Shown one piece after another: positions 62,041-64,000 of a stretch of DNA of 64,000 nucleotides. The DNA comes from Microvirga sp. (GTDB taxonomy: Bacteria; Pseudomonadota; Alphaproteobacteria; Rhizobiales; Beijerinckiaceae): positions 1 to 64,000 of the forward strand of contig JAQSWQ010000030.1 in NCBI GenBank assembly GCA_029266525.1, read 5' to 3'. Position numbers and translations under genes: made by a program. Every line of letters starts with the position of its first letter. The first letter of the stretch is position 1. The notes beneath the pieces are model-generated. The model ran no database searches. It was not told the origin of the DNA and saw only the letters and a program-made list of their open reading frames with translations.

Positions 62041-63249
62041 CTACCGCAGCTCCGGCGTCGCACTGAACAGCCGGCGGTGCTCCTCGAGGGCGTAGTTGTC
62101 GGTCATGCCGGCGATGTAGTCGGCGACTCGGCGGGCCACGCGCCCCTCGCCAGCCCGCTCCAAGCCTGAGCGCCACTCCTCGGGCATGGCGGAGGGCTCC
62201 GCGGTGAAGCGGCCGAAGAGGTCGCGCACCACTGCCTCGGCCTTGACGCGGACCGCGACGACGCGCGGATGGCGGTACATGCGCGGGTGGAGGAAGGCCT
62301 TGATCGCCGCGTCCGCCGCAGCCATCGGCGCCGAGAAGGCGACGACCGGGCCGTCGGCGGCGCGGATCGCCTCGGCCTCGGGCGGCGCAAGCGCGGCAAG
62401 ACGGCGCTCGCTCTCGCCGATCACGTCCTCGACGAAGCGGGTGATCACCCGCCGGACGACCTCGTGGATGCGGCGCGGCGGCTCGAGCCCGGGATAGCGG
62501 ACGTCGACCTCGGCCAGGAGGTCGGCGACGAACGCCACCTTTCGAAGCTCCTCGATCGGGAACAGCCCGGCCCTCAGCCCGTCGTCGATGTCGTGGGCGT
62601 TGTAGGCGATGTCGTCGGCAAGCGCCGCGCCTTGGGCCTCGGCCGAGGCGAAGGTCGAGAGCCCGAGAGGCTGCCGGGCGTCGTATTCGAGGATCGCGAG
62701 CGGCACGCCCTGATCGGCGTAGCGGGTCGTCGGACGCCCGTCCCGGTCCACAAGCGGCCCGTTGTGCTTCACGAGCCCTTCGAGCGTCTCCCAGGTGAGG
62801 TTGAGACCGTCGAACTCCGCGTAGCGCCGCTCGAGCCGCGTGACGAGCCTGAGCGCCTGGGCGTTGTGGTCGAAGCCGCCGAAAGCGGCCATGCAGGCGG
62901 CGAGCGCGTCCTCGCCGGTGTGGCCGAACGGCGTGTGGCCGAGGTCGTGCGAGAGAGCGAGCGCCTCGGCAAGGTCCTCGTCGAGCCCCAAGGCCCGCGC
63001 CAGCGCCCGCGCGATCTGGCTCACCTCGATCGAATGGGTGAGGCGCGTGCGGTAATGGTCGCCCTCGTGGAAGACGAAGACCTGGGTCTTGTGCTTCAGC
63101 CGGCGGAAGGCGCTCGAATGGACGATACGGTCGCGGTCGCGCTGGAACGCGCTGCGGGTCGGCGAGGCCGGCTCGGCATGGAGGCGGCCGCGGCTCCGGG
63201 AGGGGTCGCAGGCGTAGGGGGCGCGCCATCGTTCGCCGAAACGGTGCAA
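62041..63249 (-). CDS. dgt: Deoxyguanosinetriphosphate triphosphohydrolase-like protein
   Basis: An HD-domain dNTPase. [39 protein letters not shown] and the [16 protein letters not shown] metal site are typical, with [13 protein letters not shown] later. TTG 63249 with GGGGGC before it is my preferred start (402 residues), since relatives begin about ten residues before RAPYA; the listed ORF is 41 codons longer and runs into the erpA start. It cleaves dNTPs to deoxynucleoside and triphosphate. Divergent from erpA, as in relatives. Confidence 0.9.
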   Translation of the reverse strand: MHRFGERWRAPYACDPSRSRGRLHAEPASPTRSAFQRDRDRIVHSSAFRRLKHKTQVFVFHEGDHYRTRLTHSIEVSQIARALARALGLDEDLAEALALSHDLGHTPFGHTGEDALAACMAAFGGFDHNAQALRLVTRLERRYAEFDGLNLTWETLEGLVKHNGPLVDRDGRPTTRYADQGVPLAILEYDARQPLGLSTFASAEAQGAALADDIAYNAHDIDDGLRAGLFPIEELRKVAFVADLLAEVDVRYPGLEPPRRIHEVVRRVITRFVEDVIGESERRLAALAPPEAEAIRAADGPVVAFSAPMAAADAAIKAFLHPRMYRHPRVVAVRVKAEAVVRDLFGRFTAEPSAMPEEWRSGLERAGEGRVARRVADYIAGMTDNYALEEHRRLFSATPELR

Positions 63250-63338
63250 CTTCGCCCCCGATTGAACCGGCCCTGCCCCGCGCTTACCTTCCGGCCATGC
63301 GTCGGGGCAAGCAAGGCTTGCCTTTGAAGGGTGGACGA

Positions 63339-63665
63339 ATGACCGGTCTCTCTCTGAGCGAGCGCGCCGCAAGGCGCATCAACGACATCATGGCCGGCGA
63401 GCCGACCGGCTCGATGCTGCGGATCAGCGTCAACGGCGGCGGCTGCTCGGGCTTCTCCTACGCCTTCGAGGTCGACCGGGCGCGGCAGGAGGACGACATC
63501 CTGATCGAGCGCGACGGCGCCAAGGTCGTGGTCGACCAGGTCTCGCTCCAGTACATGGAGGGCTCGACCATCGATTTCGTCGACGACCTCATCGGCCAGT
63601 CCTTCAAGATCGAGAACCCCCACGCCACCGCCTCCTGCGGCTGCGGCACCTCGTTCTCGATGTGA
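63339..63665 (+). CDS. erpA: Iron-sulfur insertion protein ErpA (A-type carrier)
   Basis: A 108-residue protein from ATG 63339 (GGGTGGACGA upstream). The three cluster-ligand cysteines are in GGGCSGF and CGCGTSF near the C-terminus. It transfers Fe-S clusters to target enzymes. It may equally be called IscA-like; ErpA is the usual name for the copy divergent from dgt. Confidence 0.92.
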   Translation: MTGLSLSERAARRINDIMAGEPTGSMLRISVNGGGCSGFSYAFEVDRARQEDDILIERDGAKVVVDQVSLQYMEGSTIDFVDDLIGQSFKIENPHATASCGCGTSFSM

Positions 63666-64000
63666 GGCAGGGCGCCCAAAGGAATACGGTGCCCAGTCAC
63701 TCAGAACATTGTTTTTACAGGGCTTTTTCAGACAGCGTGTAGCAAGAATGTAGCACGCCGGAGGAGCATCCGGCAAGTCCGAGGCAGGGCGCCCGAGAGC
63801 GCCTGCTGGACTAGATCAGACCAGCACTTCGGGGATAGCCGAGGAGACAAATTAGGGCATGGTTTGCCGCCAGCGGAGAAATGCCCATGATGTGATCGCC
63901 TGATCACGAAACGGCCCTGACTTCCCGCACACGCCTTTGAACTCGCGAGATCTACCGGTCGTCAACGGCGCACCCCGTGCCTTGTGCCGCGAGCACATCC
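63666..64000. other. Gene-free right end of the window
   Basis: No gene is supported. TGTAGCA-AGA-ATGTAGCA near 63738-63755 is a close direct repeat following a T-rich stretch, a look I associate with attachment regions in front of tyrosine integrase genes, but none is visible before the window ends. A GTGATC-GCCT-GATCAC palindrome lies near 63894. Confidence 0.35.

Noticed and set aside
63893-63908. GTGATC-GCCT-GATCAC as a CRP/FNR-type site
   Set aside because: TGTGA and TCAC are eight bases apart rather than six, and no gene lies downstream within the window.
1-64000. tRNA or rRNA genes
   Set aside because: I saw no convincing T-arm/acceptor pattern or rRNA sequence anywhere on either strand, though I could not run a covariance search.

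Overview
The window is high-GC (roughly two thirds G+C) alphaproteobacterial chromosome, most likely from the order Hyphomicrobiales (Rhizobiales). Support: a nepR-ecfG general-stress locus with its own EcfG-type promoter, an ATP12-type F1 chaperone, rhizobial mosaic palindromes (RIME-like) between convergent genes, an HWE sensor kinase, and the block dgt / argS / SPOR / nagZ / scpA / scpB / tatABC / serS / surE / pcm / M23 / DUF815 / yajC-secDF, which I recognise as a conserved gene order in this group. Genus cannot be told from the window.

Layout. 1-2.1 kb: 5' part of a structured RNA gene, then a GIY-YIG endonuclease gene embedded in REP-like palindromes with a seven-unit tandem array, a DUF2442 gene and a low-GC membrane gene with a likely frameshift. 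2.1-8.2 kb: pccB, a membrane protein, ATP12, a HAD phosphatase, a pseudouridine synthase and the fluoride channel crcB. 8.2-13.1 kb: an HWE kinase divergent from two stress/envelope proteins, with a near-palindromic EcfG promoter between them. 13.1-17.7 kb: zinc alcohol dehydrogenase, ctaA and small envelope proteins. 17.7-28.9 kb: an exopolysaccharide locus (deacetylase, BcsL-like acetyltransferase, barrel, chain-length regulator, Wza-like exporter, glycosyltransferase, priming sugar transferase, O-antigen-type polymerase) bracketed by two copies of a 100-bp RIME-like element. Three of its genes carry frameshifts or deletions. 29-31 kb: small proteins and the nepR-ecfG operon. 31-36.6 kb: a TPP enzyme, then an ArsR-led row of SRPBCC, DUF1428, four VOC-fold proteins and a GST. 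36.7 kb: second copy of the structured RNA, in front of trmFO. 38.7-57.6 kb: the conserved housekeeping block, with NDUFAF3/NDUFAF6-like genes behind yajC-secD-secF. 57.6-62 kb: an apparent insertion between argS and dgt, holding a subtilisin-like protease with six 60-residue repeats (frameshifted), a stand-alone I9 propeptide-like protein, and a decayed toxin-antitoxin locus with a 29-bp perfect palindrome. 62-64 kb: dgt, erpA and a gene-free end.

How it fits together. Several parts point to stress control: EcfG/NepR, an HWE kinase, and EcfG-type sites before the DUF883/DUF3618 pair. The housekeeping block covers translation, chromosome segregation (ScpAB), Tat and Sec export, and probably complex I assembly. 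Disrupted genes fall only in surface or secreted accessory functions, which suggests real decay, although four of the five lesions sit at runs of four identical bases and sequencing error is not excluded. All family names come from reading translations; nothing was searched against a database.
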